Source: Tritrichomonas musculus (lineage: Eukaryota; Parabasalia; Tritrichomonadida; Tritrichomonadidae). From it: a stretch of 64,000 nt of DNA. Shown here one piece after another: positions 9,934 through 20,238 of this stretch. Location: the NCBI GenBank assembly GCA_039105265.1, contig JAPFFF010000005.1, positions 5,069,501-5,133,500 of the forward strand, read 5' to 3'. How positions within the stretch are numbered: position 1 is the first letter of the stretch; each line of letters opens with the position of its first letter. The notes beneath the pieces are model-generated. The model ran no database searches. It was not told the DNA's origin and saw nothing but the letters and a program-made list of their open reading frames with translations. A program made the translations under genes and the position numbers.

Positions 9934-10978
9934 CAAAGAGAAATAAGAAATAAATTTGATAAAAATAATAGATTTGATGATTCATATAAAACAAGCAAAT
10001 ACTCTTCAAAGCATATTTTTTCTTGCTTGAGTGTTCAACAAAGAAGATAAATGTGCTTTTCTTTTTTTTTTAAGATCATTTTAATTATTTCAAATATACC
10101 TAGTTTAAAGATATATATGATGGAAGGTTCGTTAAAAAGATGGCAAAAGAAAATAATATATCAAGATCTTTTTTGAAAGAAAAGTAGATCTTTATATTTG
10201 CACAAGTGACATAGTCTTGTTATGTAACAAAAAATAATCCATCTATTTTCACTATGTTTATATTCTTTTTAATATATATTTCAAATGATGTTCCTCAGTC
10301 AATTGGATATTTACATTTATGTTCAAATTCTTTTTTATTGTCAAAAAAATTGGAAGGAAATGTTTTATATCTTACTCATATTTGGTGCTCTTTTTAAGAT
10401 GTTATTCATTACATCATGAGTGTGTAACATTGCCTAAAATTATTTTCAAACAAAATCAATAGTTGTGTATGTTATAGCACTAAATCATATGATAATATTT
10501 ATTGATATATGATATGCATTCTAAATACCAATAAATCACTTATAACACAAATACAAACGAAAGAATTATTACTTTGAAATGCTGGTTGGTGCTTATTAAC
10601 TATAAATAATGAACTAATTTTTTTTGATGTAAAAAATTATTCTGATATTTCATAATAATGAATTGATTAGTATTAGTAGTTATAATATTTTATGAATGAT
10701 GATTTATTTCTTATCATATATTTGTTTTGTCACATCAATTAAACATTTTCAATTTTCATCATTATTTCAAATAAAGCATATAATATACTTTTCTTTATGA
10801 AATGAGCAAATGAAAAATTATTTCCTGATTTATTTTTAAAAACCTAAAGAATTCAATTGTATGAATGAGATGAAAAAAGTGCTCCATGAATTGAAATAAA
10901 AAAAATGTCTGTCACACAAAAGTGTTTGTTATTGACTCATTATTATCTCAAAAAATTTTATTAATTTTTTAAGAGCAT

Positions 10979-10986
10979 TCAAAAAG
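10979..10986 (+). promoter_or_regulatory. TCAAAAAG motif upstream of the kinase gene
   Basis: TCAAAAAG ends 16 bp before the kinase ATG. The same octamer or its complement recurs near several starts in the window. A promoter role is inferred from position only. Confidence 0.35.
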
Positions 10987-11002
10987 CTATCGTAAAATAT
11001 TT

Positions 11003-12844
11003 ATGAGTTTCATCTTACGATTAGTTAGACACTTAACTGGATGGTCAGAAAAAAACGAAATCGATCTGACAAATTATGAAAAGATAAAGCAAATTGGCAA
11101 TGGCGGTTACGGAAGAGTTTATCTTGTTCAAAACACAAAAGACAAGCAAAAATATGCTGCCAAAGTTTCGAAGATAACAAACGATGATGTTAAAAATTTT
11201 GTGAGAGAACTTGACATTTTATCGAAAATACGGCATCGAACAATTTTGCCGTTTAAAGGTTATAGTCTTACTGATTTTTCAGGCGAACAGAATCCAATCA
11301 TTCTCACCAAATATGCGTCAAATGGATCACTTAGAGATGCTTTGAAAAATGAAAGCTTAGGATTGTCACCCGAAGATTGGAACAATACTAAAAAACATAT
11401 CATTTTGTATGGTATTGCGAAAGGCATGGATTACATTCATAAAAAGCATTTTATTCATCGTGATTTGAAACCAGAAAACATTCTTTTAGATGAAAATTTA
11501 TATCCTCAAATTGCCGATTTCGGACTTTCAAAATGGTATGATTCAGATGATACAAGTCAAACACAAGGTTGTGGAACAGCTGCTTACATGGCGCCTGAAA
11601 TATTTCTTGGTACAAAATACGATCAATCTGTTGACGTTTATTCGTATTCTCTGATTATGTATGAAGTTATAACTGGCAAAGTTGCGTTTCAAAACTTTAG
11701 CACTTCATTTCAACTCCAAAAAAAAGTGTCTGACGGATATCGGCCTGAATTCCCATTTGAAATGGAAATAAACGAAGATGTTAAAGATTTAATTCAAAGA
11801 TGTTGGAGTGGAAAACCTTCAGAAAGACCATCATTTGAAGAAATAGCTGATTTCCTAATGAATGAAGATATCATTTCATCATTTGACGTTGACATTAATG
11901 AATTCTACGATTACATTGATGAAGTGAATGAAAATCAAGATTCTTCAAACACAAATAAAGTTGTTGATATTGGCAGAAAAAAAGTTGATGAAAATGATGA
12001 TTCAAAATTATTTCATATTTATCCTTCTTCACAATTTGTCTTCCTCGATTCTTCTTGCCAGAATTTGGTGAAATCGGCAGAAAAAGGAGACTCGATAATG
12101 ATGGTTGCTGTTGCAGACAGCCTCATCAAAGGAACACACGGATTCACTAAGAATGTAGAAACCGGTGTTAAGTTTTTGAAAAAAGCAGCAGAACTAGATA
12201 ACACGGAGGCACTTGAAATGTATGCGTCAATGCTCGTCAAAGGTGATGTGATTCCTTCTGATTTAGAAAAAGCAAGAAAAATTGTCGAGATTTTAACGCA
12301 AAAAGATTCACCAAAAGCTAAATTAATGTGGGCGCAAATAGAACTTACTAATCCAAATGCCGATTATCAAAAAGTTGGTGAATTTCTGAAAAAGTCGGCA
12401 GCTGACGGAGACGTTGAAGCGATGGTCCTGTACGCAAAATTTTGCCAAATAAAAAATGAAGATGCTAAAAAGGAACCAAATCTAAATGAAGCAATGAAGT
12501 TCTTCAAGCTTGCTGCAGATTCTGGAAATCAAGAAGCCAAAATTATCTATGATGATTTCATAAAGCTGAAAGAAGAAGACAAAAAACATACAGAAGAAGA
12601 ACGAATAAAAAAGGAAATAGAGGAAAAGAAGCGGAGAGAAATAAATATGACACACTACTTCCCAAGATGTAATGGTAATAGTAACTCTATTGTGGACTCG
12701 TTAAAATCAATTGGAGTTGACTCATCTTTCGGGAACCGAAATAGAATTGCTAATAGAAACGGAATCTCTAATTATTCTGGTACAGCATCACAAAATGTGC
12801 ATTTGCTTTCATTGCTAAAGCAAGGTCAATTAATACAGCCATAA
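11003..12844 (+). CDS. TKL-like protein kinase with C-terminal Sel1 repeats
   Basis: 613 residues. The kinase domain spans about residues 24-290: G-loop GNGGYGRV (32-39), ATP-anchoring Lys54 in YAAK, HRDLKPEN (152-159), DFG (172-174), GTAAYMAPE and the DVYSY segment, all intact, so activity is expected. Residues about 355-530 hold four Sel1/TPR-like repeats of about 36 residues with the pattern A-x-x-G-x-x-x-A-x-x-x-Y/W-A. A short charged coiled segment and an S/N-rich tail finish the protein. Kinase plus Sel1 repeats is a recurrent trichomonad and amoebozoan architecture, where the repeats probably recruit partners. The substrate is unknown. Confidence 0.93.
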   Translation: MSFILRLVRHLTGWSEKNEIDLTNYEKIKQIGNGGYGRVYLVQNTKDKQKYAAKVSKITNDDVKNFVRELDILSKIRHRTILPFKGYSLTDFSGEQNPIILTKYASNGSLRDALKNESLGLSPEDWNNTKKHIILYGIAKGMDYIHKKHFIHRDLKPENILLDENLYPQIADFGLSKWYDSDDTSQTQGCGTAAYMAPEIFLGTKYDQSVDVYSYSLIMYEVITGKVAFQNFSTSFQLQKKVSDGYRPEFPFEMEINEDVKDLIQRCWSGKPSERPSFEEIADFLMNEDIISSFDVDINEFYDYIDEVNENQDSSNTNKVVDIGRKKVDENDDSKLFHIYPSSQFVFLDSSCQNLVKSAEKGDSIMMVAVADSLIKGTHGFTKNVETGVKFLKKAAELDNTEALEMYASMLVKGDVIPSDLEKARKIVEILTQKDSPKAKLMWAQIELTNPNADYQKVGEFLKKSAADGDVEAMVLYAKFCQIKNEDAKKEPNLNEAMKFFKLAADSGNQEAKIIYDDFIKLKEEDKKHTEEERIKKEIEEKKRREINMTHYFPRCNGNSNSIVDSLKSIGVDSSFGNRNRIANRNGISNYSGTASQNVHLLSLLKQGQLIQP

Positions 12845-12998
12845 TTAATATAAAAAAATCATTCATTAAATTAATAATCATTGAAAAAATAAATTTTCTG
12901 ACTTTCCTAATGTAATATTGCTAAAATTATATTTTTTTATTCAATAATAAAAGCATATTAGAAGATATAAGTAAAAAATTAATAAAACTATAAACATT

Positions 12999-13006
12999 TC
13001 AAAAAG
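12999..13006 (+). promoter_or_regulatory. TCAAAAAG motif upstream of the SLX9-like gene
   Basis: The octamer ends 31 bp before the ATG at 13038, in the context ATTTCAAAAAGTTTTC. Function is inferred from recurrence. Confidence 0.35.
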
Positions 13007-13037
13007 TTTTCTCGGTCACTAACATAGAATTTATTAG

Positions 13038-13490
13038 ATGCAGTCTACAATTCCCAAAGCTACTAATAAAGACAAACAAAAAAATAAGCCAAAAATAGGT
13101 GCAGGATCAAAAGATGAAAAAAGAAAGCAAAAAAAGGAAAAACTCGCTGAAGTTCTACAAATGAAAAAAGAAGCGCAACAAGCAGCTCAAAAAACACCTG
13201 AAGAGCCAGTTACATTTGGAAAGGATTTTGAAATGAATCTTCTACAAATTAGTGTGACTGATGTTTCTGATATGGTACGTAAACCAAGCAAAAGACAGAA
13301 AGCAATGAATGCTGTTTCTAATTTAAAACAGATATTTGCAAACTCTAACTTTTCTAATTCAACTGCAATTTTTGGTGAAGTTAATTCTCTGTTAAATCAA
13401 AAATCAGCTAATTTACAAGCGCAAAATGCTTTAGAAGAACAGAAAAGAATTGAAAAGGAAATGATAGAGAAACAGCTCAACCAACAATAA
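13038..13490 (+). CDS. Small basic protein, possibly SLX9/FAM207-like ribosome biogenesis factor
   Basis: 150 residues. The first 40 are strongly basic (KDKQKNKPK, KDEKRKQKKEK), suggesting a nuclear or nucleolar protein. The region of residues about 93-128 reads KRQKAMNAVSNLKQIFANSNF followed by a hydrophobic stretch ending SLL, which resembles the C-terminal pattern of SLX9/FAM207 proteins (a helix, then a short F-x-x-(N/D)-(P/S)-x-x-A/I stretch, then a helix). The end is a charged coiled-coil. The match is by eye and weak; if wrong, this is an unknown basic coiled-coil protein. Start supported by the adjacent upstream motif. Confidence 0.65.
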   Translation: MQSTIPKATNKDKQKNKPKIGAGSKDEKRKQKKEKLAEVLQMKKEAQQAAQKTPEEPVTFGKDFEMNLLQISVTDVSDMVRKPSKRQKAMNAVSNLKQIFANSNFSNSTAIFGEVNSLLNQKSANLQAQNALEEQKRIEKEMIEKQLNQQ

Positions 13491-13572
13491 AATGAAAAAT
13501 ATGAGCAATTAAAATTAAATAATGTTTTGTAATAAAAATTATTTTTTTTAAAAAAAATTATTTTTAGATATT

Positions 13573-16500
13573 TTACCACTTATAGTTAGCTTTAGCATCA
13601 TTAAAGTAAGAAATTAATGTTGTCATCTTATTGTTACCTCTCTCTTTATCTAATTTCTTGATTTCTTCAAGTGCTTCTCTTTCCTCTTTGTCAATGAGCA
13701 ATTTTTTCTTTTCATCATAATTTTCCCACATTTCGATCAATTTTGTAGGTGGTGTTAGCTTGAGCTTATCATCTGGGTTTTTGTTATTTTTAAGAATGTC
13801 TCCTAATACTTTTGGAATAACAGTGAAATATGGACGATAGTTCTTGACATTTGGTATTGTAATGTTGTCGATTTCTACGGTTTTGATTTGGCAAGCAGAT
13901 ATAACATTCTCAATGATTGCTTCTTGTAATGAATAAGCTTTTCTGCAATTATCAATTGGTTCTGATAAGAAAGCATACATCTTTGAGAATTGTCCAATTT
14001 TGAAGTCTTCTCTTAGTTTTCCTTTCGCAATGAGTAAAGCAGAGTAACTTTCATCTTCAAGTGGCGTTTTTTCAATTTTTTCATTTTCAATGAAAGTAGA
14101 TAAATTATCAGTTGACTTGAAAGTATTACCTTTTGAGACAGCTGCGAACATATACTTTGAAAGTAACAAAAGAGCTCCGGCAGTTTTGTTGCATTCTTTA
14201 ATGTATTTATTTAACATCTTCTTTTGTTCTTCAGTTAGATCTATTGTATTAAAGTGTTCTTCATAAAATTGAATAAGACCTTTGGAGTTCATTGTAATAT
14301 CTTCTTTGGCTGCAAAATTGATGATAGGATGAAGAATTAAATGATATGGTAAAAGAGCAGATTGTTGAATAAATTCTTTTTCTACTTCTTCGTTGAAAAT
14401 AGGAAGACAATCTGGTCCCAATTTTCCGCGAATGGCGCGTGAGAAAATTTGGCCAATTACTGTGATATCTATAACTTGAGAATCAAGGAATTCTATATCA
14501 TTAACATCAAAAACGAGAATCTTTGAATGTTGTTGTAAAATTGAAATAAATTCGTTGTGTGCACGTGAGAGTGTCTCAAGAACAATAAGGCCTGGCCAAA
14601 CGCTTGGTTCATATGGAAGGAATGGTCGAATACTAACTTTAGATGCAATTTTATATTCTTTATCTTCATCATTTTGATCTTCTTCCTCAGCTGATTCTGA
14701 AGCTTTTTGAGCTTCTTCACGTGACTTTTGAAGCTTTTCGCGAGCTTTCACAGATAACGGTCCATTATCAACAAAGTCAAGAGCATCATTCCAGCAATTC
14801 AAGAAAGGAATAAGTTCTTCATCTGTAATTTCCAAATCTTTAAATGTTTTTCCGTCATCTTCATCTTCTTCGTTTTCATTTTCTTTGGATTCTTCTTCTT
14901 CTTCATTATCTGGAACCATTGACGAATACACATCCCAAATTCTAATCAGCATATCTGATATTATTGGAATTCTCTTTGTGAGGCAAAAGCGTGATTGAAG
15001 ACGTAAAAACGCATAGATAACTGGACATGTTCTCCTAAGAGTAGGGTTAAGAAGAAATTCACGCAAAAAGAGATGGCCTGAAAATGGATAAATGCTGTGG
15101 TTTTTATCTGTTTCAGGTTCTTCATATTCGTCATTATTTTTGGGAACTTTGGATTGAGTCCAATTAGCAAGTTTAACAATGTTTTGAGAAACAGCGGGAA
15201 TGATTCCATCCATTGCTAGTTGAAAAACTCTACGAACTCTACCAGCAACAAGATAATTTTGAAGATTTTTAGATAAATCTGTAACTTTGGCGCTTTCTAA
15301 TAGCTTTGATAGTTCTGAGAAGCAACTTAATATGAAAAGGTCAACAGAATCTTGGGCAAGGCCAACTCTGGTTTCTGGAAAAAGCATCGAACTGATTAGA
15401 GAACGTGAAATATTAATTTGATCTTTAGCTTTTGGATTTTTTTCAAGCAAACCCTCGTATAATTCTTTGTAATCTCTTTTAGGAATGGTATCAAGAGCAG
15501 AAAATTCAAGAATACGAATGAGCTGCGATTCAATTGGGTGAAGGCCATCAATAATATCTGTGTAAAATGATTTGGATAATTTGCCTTGCCAATCCTTGCA
15601 TATCAATTCATTCTTTATATCATCATCTTTGTTTGTTTCACCTAAATCATAGTAAAACGGATCATAGCATGAACCTCGAATATTTTGGTCAGCTGGCATA
15701 TTATTCTTTGCTTCACCAATTTTCAGAAGCTTGAAAAATTTTACATCTGGTCTTTTCTCTGGTGGTTTTCTTAAGCGCAAATCTGCAGCTAGTAATTGAA
15801 GATAATATTTTGGTTCTTTGCGTTTTACTCCCCCATTTTCATCTGCTTCTTCTTCCTCCTCCTCTTCATCGTATTGATATTGATTCAAAGAATCAGCAAT
15901 AGTATAGCAAATTGCTAATTTATCAATTACAAGTTTCTCATATGCATGTGGAGGGCTTGAAATAAAAGACCGATGTTTCTTTTCAGCGATAAATTTGTAA
16001 ACTTCGCTTTGATTATCATAAAATCTATTTAAAAACACGAGTGGAGTATCGTTTGTTGATTCTAATAAAGCTTTAATTGATTCTGCAAAATTATTGCAAT
16101 CTTTTCCGGTGAGAATTTTATAAATACCTTTAAATTCGCTAAAATTAAAACGATTTTGAATGGCAAAATCATTAATAATTTTTTTTGAATCGTCAGATGA
16201 ATATGGTGCTATGAAACCATTTCTAGTTAAAAGTCTTTGAAGTTGTGCTTTAATATCTGAATTTTTTGCATCCAAATTGAGTGTTTCTAAAGTTTTTGAA
16301 ATAGTCTCTTTATTAGATTCGCAACTGATAAATTGTTCTGACCCTATTGAATTTAAATAATTGGAGAGAAGAAATAAATATACTGATTGAACAGATTTCT
16401 GTAAAATTGATAAGTCTGTTTTAATTTTATAAAGTGAAGGTAGAAATTCAGTTTCTGCCTCATAAAATGTTTTATCTAAGCAATAATATAATATTTGTGA

Positions 16501-16752
16501 TTTCAAAATTCGTTCGTAATATTTATGAAATTCTTCTTTTTTAAATTTATCACTTTTTTCTAAATTTTTGAGTGATTCAGTGAGATTATTGTCGGATGCC
16601 TTTTTTCTCTCATCTTCGTCTTCTTCTTCAATTCCTGACTGATTTTCATAAAATGTAAATGCTGCTTGAACATGACTTGCGATAAAGTTTTTGATATCTC
16701 CTTCTGTGGGATTACCTATTGCAAGCTTTTCAAAAACACTGCTAACACTCAT
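13573..16752 (-). CDS. 1059-residue acidic protein of unknown function
   Basis: I do not recognise this protein. It is mostly helical-looking, with no signal peptide or membrane segment, and carries three acidic low-complexity inserts: EEEDEDE near residue 42, a run of E/D near 298, and E/D-rich stretches near 640 and 700. Between them are ordered blocks rich in hydrophobic and aromatic residues, such as LFLREFLLNPTLRRTCPVIY (about residue 575) and PSVWPGLIVLETLSRAHNEF (about 735). The end is a basic K/E-rich coil. It could be a large scaffold, a nuclear protein or an armadillo-like solenoid. Single long intact frame with host-like codon use, so a real gene. Confidence 0.8.
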   Translation of the reverse strand: MSVSSVFEKLAIGNPTEGDIKNFIASHVQAAFTFYENQSGIEEEDEDERKKASDNNLTESLKNLEKSDKFKKEEFHKYYERILKSQILYYCLDKTFYEAETEFLPSLYKIKTDLSILQKSVQSVYLFLLSNYLNSIGSEQFISCESNKETISKTLETLNLDAKNSDIKAQLQRLLTRNGFIAPYSSDDSKKIINDFAIQNRFNFSEFKGIYKILTGKDCNNFAESIKALLESTNDTPLVFLNRFYDNQSEVYKFIAEKKHRSFISSPPHAYEKLVIDKLAICYTIADSLNQYQYDEEEEEEEADENGGVKRKEPKYYLQLLAADLRLRKPPEKRPDVKFFKLLKIGEAKNNMPADQNIRGSCYDPFYYDLGETNKDDDIKNELICKDWQGKLSKSFYTDIIDGLHPIESQLIRILEFSALDTIPKRDYKELYEGLLEKNPKAKDQINISRSLISSMLFPETRVGLAQDSVDLFILSCFSELSKLLESAKVTDLSKNLQNYLVAGRVRRVFQLAMDGIIPAVSQNIVKLANWTQSKVPKNNDEYEEPETDKNHSIYPFSGHLFLREFLLNPTLRRTCPVIYAFLRLQSRFCLTKRIPIISDMLIRIWDVYSSMVPDNEEEEESKENENEEDEDDGKTFKDLEITDEELIPFLNCWNDALDFVDNGPLSVKAREKLQKSREEAQKASESAEEEDQNDEDKEYKIASKVSIRPFLPYEPSVWPGLIVLETLSRAHNEFISILQQHSKILVFDVNDIEFLDSQVIDITVIGQIFSRAIRGKLGPDCLPIFNEEVEKEFIQQSALLPYHLILHPIINFAAKEDITMNSKGLIQFYEEHFNTIDLTEEQKKMLNKYIKECNKTAGALLLLSKYMFAAVSKGNTFKSTDNLSTFIENEKIEKTPLEDESYSALLIAKGKLREDFKIGQFSKMYAFLSEPIDNCRKAYSLQEAIIENVISACQIKTVEIDNITIPNVKNYRPYFTVIPKVLGDILKNNKNPDDKLKLTPPTKLIEMWENYDEKKKLLIDKEEREALEEIKKLDKERGNNKMTTLISYFNDAKANYKW

Positions 16753-16968
16753 TTAGAAATTTTCTAATAATATAATTAAATATGGCAAAAAAGAGAAAAA
16801 AATAAATGTGGTTACTTTTTTTTTTTGTGATACAATTCATAAAGGGGATTTTCCAGTAAAAGATTGAAATCACAACTTGGAAAGCGAGAATGTATACTTT
16901 GCCAACAATTGTTATCTTTAAAGCTAAAAAAAATAAAAATAAAATAAAAAATAATTTAAGCTGATCAT

Positions 16969-18591
16969 TTAATGATTGAATGTGAATATGAATTGTTTGG
17001 CCTCCCTAGAATATTCACGTTGAGCCTTAAGATTGACAAGAGTTGGATAAGAGTTTGGAACAGCATGGTTGTTGTAAATATCATTAAGAACTTGTTCAGC
17101 TTCATAATGTTCTCCTTCAATATTAAGTGCTTTAAGGATTTCAGCAGCTGTTCCCTTAGCTGATGTTGTTTCAAGACATTTAACAATTTGGGCGGAAAGC
17201 TTGTTAACGGCAGTTGCAGCAAGTTTTCCATCTTGAACTCCTGGTTGATCGTAAGAGTTGATATCTAAGAATGATCCGAGGAATGTAACAATTCTTTCTT
17301 CAAGGGCGATCATCATTCCAAAGTTGTATTCATTTCTTTCTGGGAATGAAACATCAAAGAATGGTCTCTTGTTCTTGAGAAGAGCTTTTTCTGTACCTTC
17401 AACAAAGGCTAAAAGTTGTCTTCCCATTGATCCTGCTGATTCATTGGCAAAATCATAGCCTCTCTTTTCGAAATGAATGATCTTGACAAAGCAATCATAA
17501 AGACCTTTCTGAACTTGTTGCATGAAAGCATGTTGTTCACCAGTTCCAACTCCACCAAAAACAGTTTGACCAACATGGACTTCTTGACCACTAACAGTAT
17601 AGTTCTTACCAAGAGATTCCATATACAATTGTTGAAGGTAGTGTGCATATTCTTTCATAAATTCGCTATAGCAAAGAACAATCATGTTCTTGAATCCATT
17701 AATTTCTGAAAGACGGTTGATGATTGCTGCAAAAATAGCTGCTGGATTCTCTTTGAAGTTTGGATTGCGTGTAAGAATATCCATTGCTGACATTCCACGA
17801 ATGAATTGGGCAAAATCAAGATGAGCAAATGCACATGGTGCCATTCCAATTTCTGAGCAGACAGATGTACGACCACCTGTATCAACTTCCATATGCCAAT
17901 CTCTAACGAACTTCTTTTCATGAGCAATCTTGTCAAGTTTAGAGTCTTTGATTGTAACACATGCAGAGTGTTCGCCAATATCAAGTCCTTTAGCAGCGCA
18001 GAGATCGAACCATGTATGCATGTTTCCAGCTGTTTCGGCTGTTGTTCCACTCTTTGAAAGATGAACCATGATTGAAGATTCTAATCTGACGTTATCTGTA
18101 ACTTTCTTGAAGAGATCTGGATCAGTATTAGATGTGAAGTAGATCTTGAAAGGAAGGTGAGCAGTTGTATTGTAATCAGCACCATACGTTGCAATGATGA
18201 GCATTTGTGGGCCTAAGTATGAACCTCCAATTCCGTTGAAAATGATTGTATCATATTTATCAGCTTTTGATGGTTTAACTTTTCCAGTTTCGCAGTCTTT
18301 GGCAAATGCTAAAGTTTCTTCCCATAATTTGAGTGTATTTGCTAATGATTTTCCTGGAACTTTTTCTTCTTGAAGACGGAGGTTGTAGTGATCAACTTGA
18401 CGATCTTCAGATTCAGCTTTGACTTCTGTATGGTTGACAACTTCACCATTTTCCATTCTCCTGATCAAATCCATTGCTTTGTCAAATTTTGCTTTCTGTG
18501 CTGTATATACTTCATCAATGTTTTTGAAAACGGTCTCGAAGTGGACATCAAATCTGAATCCAGATGTTGGGTCGTAGTAAGTATCTGTCAT
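16969..18591 (-). CDS. pgi: Glucose-6-phosphate isomerase
   Basis: 540 residues, normal length for the long GPI family. It interconverts glucose-6-phosphate and fructose-6-phosphate in cytosolic glycolysis and gluconeogenesis. Family motifs are all present: FNGIGGSYLGPQM, the phosphate-binding HLSKSGTTAETAG, DTGGRTSVCSEIG, a conserved Glu region LYMESLGK, the catalytic His region GEQHAFMQQVQKG, and QPGVQDGKLAA carrying the C-terminal Lys. No truncation or odd residue seen. The start at 18591 precedes the first family-like segment (DPTSGFRFDV), so it is probably right. Upstream DNA contains a repeated CGGTGATATGAT at 18598-18650. Confidence 0.96.
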   Translation of the reverse strand: MTDTYYDPTSGFRFDVHFETVFKNIDEVYTAQKAKFDKAMDLIRRMENGEVVNHTEVKAESEDRQVDHYNLRLQEEKVPGKSLANTLKLWEETLAFAKDCETGKVKPSKADKYDTIIFNGIGGSYLGPQMLIIATYGADYNTTAHLPFKIYFTSNTDPDLFKKVTDNVRLESSIMVHLSKSGTTAETAGNMHTWFDLCAAKGLDIGEHSACVTIKDSKLDKIAHEKKFVRDWHMEVDTGGRTSVCSEIGMAPCAFAHLDFAQFIRGMSAMDILTRNPNFKENPAAIFAAIINRLSEINGFKNMIVLCYSEFMKEYAHYLQQLYMESLGKNYTVSGQEVHVGQTVFGGVGTGEQHAFMQQVQKGLYDCFVKIIHFEKRGYDFANESAGSMGRQLLAFVEGTEKALLKNKRPFFDVSFPERNEYNFGMMIALEERIVTFLGSFLDINSYDQPGVQDGKLAATAVNKLSAQIVKCLETTSAKGTAAEILKALNIEGEHYEAEQVLNDIYNNHAVPNSYPTLVNLKAQREYSREAKQFIFTFNH

Positions 18592-19522
18592 AAAGTGGTC
18601 GGTGATATGATGATATAAATACGCACATCACATCGGTGATATGATACAAAAAATTCTACCGATGAAAGTAGTTTTAACTTTTTCAATAAGCTGTTATCAC
18701 TTTTTGGATTCATATTAATAAAAACTTCTCAGTTATATATTTTATAAACACTATAAAGTGATACCCGTTATTTTGATATGAATCTTTTTTTCAAATTTTA
18801 TTTGGATTGATATGTATATATTCATGTGATTTAGTCCATATATGTTGATATGAATGAAATTTAAATAATGATTAGCACAAATTATTAGTACTAATTTGTA
18901 AAATATACATTAGAATTATTATTAATATTAATTCCAATGATATATATCTTTTTGGAGATAGAATAAATCCATAAATTATGATTATTTTTTGTTTTCCCTT
19001 GATTTGATATTCTATGAGTTTATTTAATTGTAATTGTTTTTAATAAAAATTTTTAAGCTTAATATTTTGATAAAAATAGGATTTTATATTATTTATTTAA
19101 CTTTATAATTATATTTATTTTGGTAAATAAATAAATTACTTATTTATTCTTTTATAGATAGAAAAAAAATGTATAATTGGCGTTTGAAATTTTGGTTTTA
19201 TTTTGAATTCATTCAAAAATTAAAAGGATTTTTTTTTTTTTCACAAAATTGTTAAAATACTTTTTTATATAAAAAATACTTTTTAATATATCAAATATTT
19301 ATATATAATAACGCAATTTGAGTGCTTTGTATTGTAGTCAGTAATAAGAAAAGTTTAAAATATAATTTTTAATCAGAAATATCTCCATTTGAAAAAAAGT
19401 TCAAATGCGTCATTTAGCATCTTATATTTTTATTGGGTGATAAATTACATAAATGTAATTCAATTATTATAAATCCCAAACATTATTTATTATGACTATA
19501 AAATGTCCTTGTCTTGGGTAAA
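18592..19522. other. AT-rich intergenic region with a short duplicated segment
   Basis: This holds the upstream region of the isomerase gene and the downstream region of the coiled-coil gene. CGGTGATATGAT occurs twice within 40 bp near 18600-18650. The rest is AT-rich with no supported gene. Confidence 0.55.
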
Positions 19523-20104
19523 TTAAGTATCTATATTTTTCAATGCTCCCATTATTTCATTATACATCTTTTGTATTTTAGATATTAAGGTAGAATATTT
19601 ATTTCTCGCATCATCAAGATTCTTCCTAAGCTCACAGCGAGTTGTATTTGCATTGTTATATTCTTCTTTAATAGATGGAATCTTCTGAATTTCATGCTCC
19701 ATTCTTCTATATAATAATTCATTTTCGTCAAGCTCTTTGATTTCTTCATCTTTCAGTCCAGTTTCTTCTTGGAATTGTCCAATTGGAGGAACGCCAATAC
19801 GAGAAATTTCTTTTTCTGATATTCCAGATTTATCAGGTATACTTGCAAGATTCTGATCTGCAAGTAATTGACGACTATGAAGTGATTCTTCGACAATAAT
19901 TTGTTGTTTTCTAGCATTATCAGCTATTTCTTCTAATTTTTTCATCATATAAAATCGATCATAAGTTATAGAAATATATAAATTATTAATTTCGCTCATC
20001 AATGAAATTACATCGATAAGCTTTTCCTTCGCGCCATCGACTGAATTAATAGCAATTGCTATTTCACGGAGTTTTTTAAAAGGACTAAATTCATTAGAAT
20101 TCAT
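19523..20104 (-). CDS. Coiled-coil protein of unknown function
   Basis: 193 residues. Two helical, charged blocks (about residues 8-80 and 120-190) flank a Pro/Gly-containing middle (SRIGVPPIGQFQEE). There is no signal peptide, membrane helix or recognised catalytic motif. Hydrophobic spacing in both blocks fits coiled coils. It might be a subunit of a coiled-coil assembly such as Mediator, dynactin or IFT, but nothing in the sequence decides. Divergent from the reticulon-like gene across 134 bp. Confidence 0.7.
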   Translation of the reverse strand: MNSNEFSPFKKLREIAIAINSVDGAKEKLIDVISLMSEINNLYISITYDRFYMMKKLEEIADNARKQQIIVEESLHSRQLLADQNLASIPDKSGISEKEISRIGVPPIGQFQEETGLKDEEIKELDENELLYRRMEHEIQKIPSIKEEYNNANTTRCELRKNLDDARNKYSTLISKIQKMYNEIMGALKNIDT

Positions 20105-20151
20105 TATAGGACGATCAAAAACAATTTAAATTTTGAAGGATTAATTTTGTG

Positions 20152-20159
20152 TCAAAAAG
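20152..20159 (+). promoter_or_regulatory. TCAAAAAG motif in a shared 134-bp promoter
   Basis: The octamer lies between two divergent starts, 48 bp from one and 80 bp from the other, in the context GTGTCAAAAAGTTGAG. Role inferred. Confidence 0.35.
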
Positions 20160-20238
20160 TTGAGAATAAAAAAAGTAGACGTTAGTAATGACCGTTAATT
20201 TTATATTCTAACGATCAATTAGTATTGAAATCTATAAT

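Larger units (their letters stand above)
9600..11002. other. 1.4-kb intergenic region with a twin hairpin
   Basis: This space lies between the divergent TTLL and kinase genes. The only clear structure is a pair of adjacent hairpins at 9822-9933. The rest is AT-rich sequence with no supported ORF. Confidence 0.6.
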
